Assembly: GCF_900099825.1 (NCBI RefSeq)
Contig: NZ_LT629693.1
Coordinates: 4,041,001-4,105,000, forward strand
DNA: 64,000 nt
Reading direction: 5' to 3'
DNA from: Bradyrhizobium ottawaense
GTDB taxonomy: Bacteria > Pseudomonadota > Alphaproteobacteria > Rhizobiales > Xanthobacteraceae
The position numbers and the translations under genes are program-made. This document shows, one piece after another, positions 63,337 through 64,000 of the stretch. Position 1 is the first letter of the stretch, and each line of letters begins with the position of its first letter. Under the pieces are notes generated by a model. The model searched no databases. It was not told the DNA's origin and worked only from the letters and a program-made list of their open reading frames with translations.

Positions 63337-64000
63337 CTAACCCGCCGGACCTGCGTCCTCGAGGATCGGACCGAACAGTTCCCAGCGCTCGCCGTTGAAC
63401 TTCATCATCTGCAACTGCTTGTTGACGCGGTAATCGTCGGGTCCGGTGTTGATCTTCAGGCCAGGCAGAGCGAGGTCAAGCTCGACGTTCTTCAGCGAGG
63501 CTGCCTGCTTCATGATGTTCTCGCGGGTCAGGTCGTCGCCGCATTGCTTGAGGATCTGCACCAGAAGTTGGGCTGCCGAATAGCCGTAGGTATTGACCGT
63601 GTTCATCTTGTCGCCTTCAGGGAAATACTTCGTCATGAAGTCGAGGTATTTCTGCAGGCCAGGGTCGCCCTTCCAGGTCGGATCGGCCGGATCCTTGCCG
63701 TATTGGACGCTGATCACGCCCTTGGACGCTTCGAGACCGGCCGGTTGCAGCGTGGCGCTGACCGGGCTGGCGTTGATGTCGATGATGTGCACGGGATGCC
63801 AGTCGAGCTCATGGAGCTTGCGGATCGCCTGCGCCGCCTGCTTCGGCGTCGACGCGCTATAGAACAGGTCCGCGCCGGCGTCCTTGATCTTCAGCACCTG
63901 TGAGTCGATGGTGGGATCGGACACTTCGTAGGATGCTTCGGCCACGATCATTTTCGCAGCCTTGTCGCCAAGGCCGGCTTTCAGCCCGGCGATGTAGTCT
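63337..64000 (-). CDS. Branched-chain amino-acid type ABC binding protein, paralog 2 (partial)
   Basis: A second copy whose 5' end lies beyond the window; about 220 residues of its C-terminal part are seen, from DYIAGLKAGLGDKAA. The last 20 residues are identical to those of paralog 1 (FNGERWELFGPILEDAGPAG) and the alignment is close over the whole visible part. It may bind a related ligand. Its signal peptide is not visible. Confidence 0.9.
   Translation of the reverse strand, partial: DYIAGLKAGLGDKAAKMIVAEASYEVSDPTIDSQVLKIKDAGADLFYSASTPKQAAQAIRKLHELDWHPVHIIDINASPVSATLQPAGLEASKGVISVQYGKDPADPTWKGDPGLQKYLDFMTKYFPEGDKMNTVNTYGYSAAQLLVQILKQCGDDLTRENIMKQAASLKNVELDLALPGLKINTGPDDYRVNKQLQMMKFNGERWELFGPILEDAGPAG

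Noticed and set aside
1..64000. CRISPR array, prophage or transposon genes
   Set aside because: No array of regularly spaced repeats, no phage structural genes and no transposase or integrase frames were seen.

Overview
The window is GC-rich, densely coding chromosomal DNA that reads like an alphaproteobacterium of the Bradyrhizobium / Nitrobacteraceae type. This is inferred from family content (a RegS/RegR-like redox pair, an MmcB-type repair protein, a DUF3551 secreted protein, PHA depolymerase, a Bug-type binding protein, HWE-type kinase, HxlR and MurR regulators) and from dispersed palindromic intergenic elements with CGTCATTGCGAGGAG, CCCGGAATGACG or CCCGGGCATGACG ends. No phage, transposase, CRISPR or rRNA genes are visible. 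About 55 protein genes, one tRNA and a set of repeats were found.

Layout. 1-8.5 kb: end of a molybdopterin oxidoreductase, HD-GYP regulator, P450, acyl-CoA ligase, VOC protein, Bug-family binding protein and a DUF1428 gene broken by a stop codon. 8.6-11.6 kb: small conserved unknowns, a TPR protein and a GST. 11.6-19.3 kb: a divergent amino-acid uptake and catabolism cluster (two permeases one way; MurR/RpiR regulator, class III aminotransferase, binding protein, Asp/Glu racemase-like enzyme and serine hydrolase the other way) around a perfect 12-bp dyad; no ATPase subunit is present. 19.3-21 kb: Lys/Ala-rich small protein and a ketopantoate-reductase-like gene.

21.1-26.2 kb is the accessory part: a tRNA-Arg(CCG) locus that has been duplicated and invaded. 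Copies of its 3' flank, an inverted copy of its 3' half, and a direct copy of its 5' half plus upstream flank bracket a pentapeptide-repeat protein, an isoprenylcysteine-methyltransferase-like protein and a cyclic-nucleotide-binding patatin phospholipase. The patatin gene takes its last codons and stop codon from the tRNA fragment.

26.2-34.7 kb: universal stress protein, YccF, an LLM flavin monooxygenase, then two GGDEF/EAL proteins and an HWE histidine kinase. 34.8-46.7 kb: SDR, cupin, a class III cyclase with a terminal frameshift, a second P450, an SGNH-like protein, LLM monooxygenase, VOC protein, MFS exporter, PHB-depolymerase-like esterase, an HxlR regulator beside an ABM-like protein, and an MBL hydrolase. 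46.8-50.1 kb: two convergent GH13 glucan or trehalose enzymes, the first frameshifted. 50.2-58.6 kb: VWA protein, MmcB, RegR/RegS, an ABC-2 exporter, PhaZ and a SprT/YgjP-like metalloprotease preceded by a dense GANTC cluster. 58.7-64 kb: PBP1A, a DUF1330 protein and two tandem paralogous amino-acid-type ABC binding proteins.

Two +1 frameshifts in short G or C runs and one nonsense codon occur in otherwise normal genes. These may be real gene decay or assembly errors and need raw-read support. Function calls come from motif recognition by eye; no database search was run.
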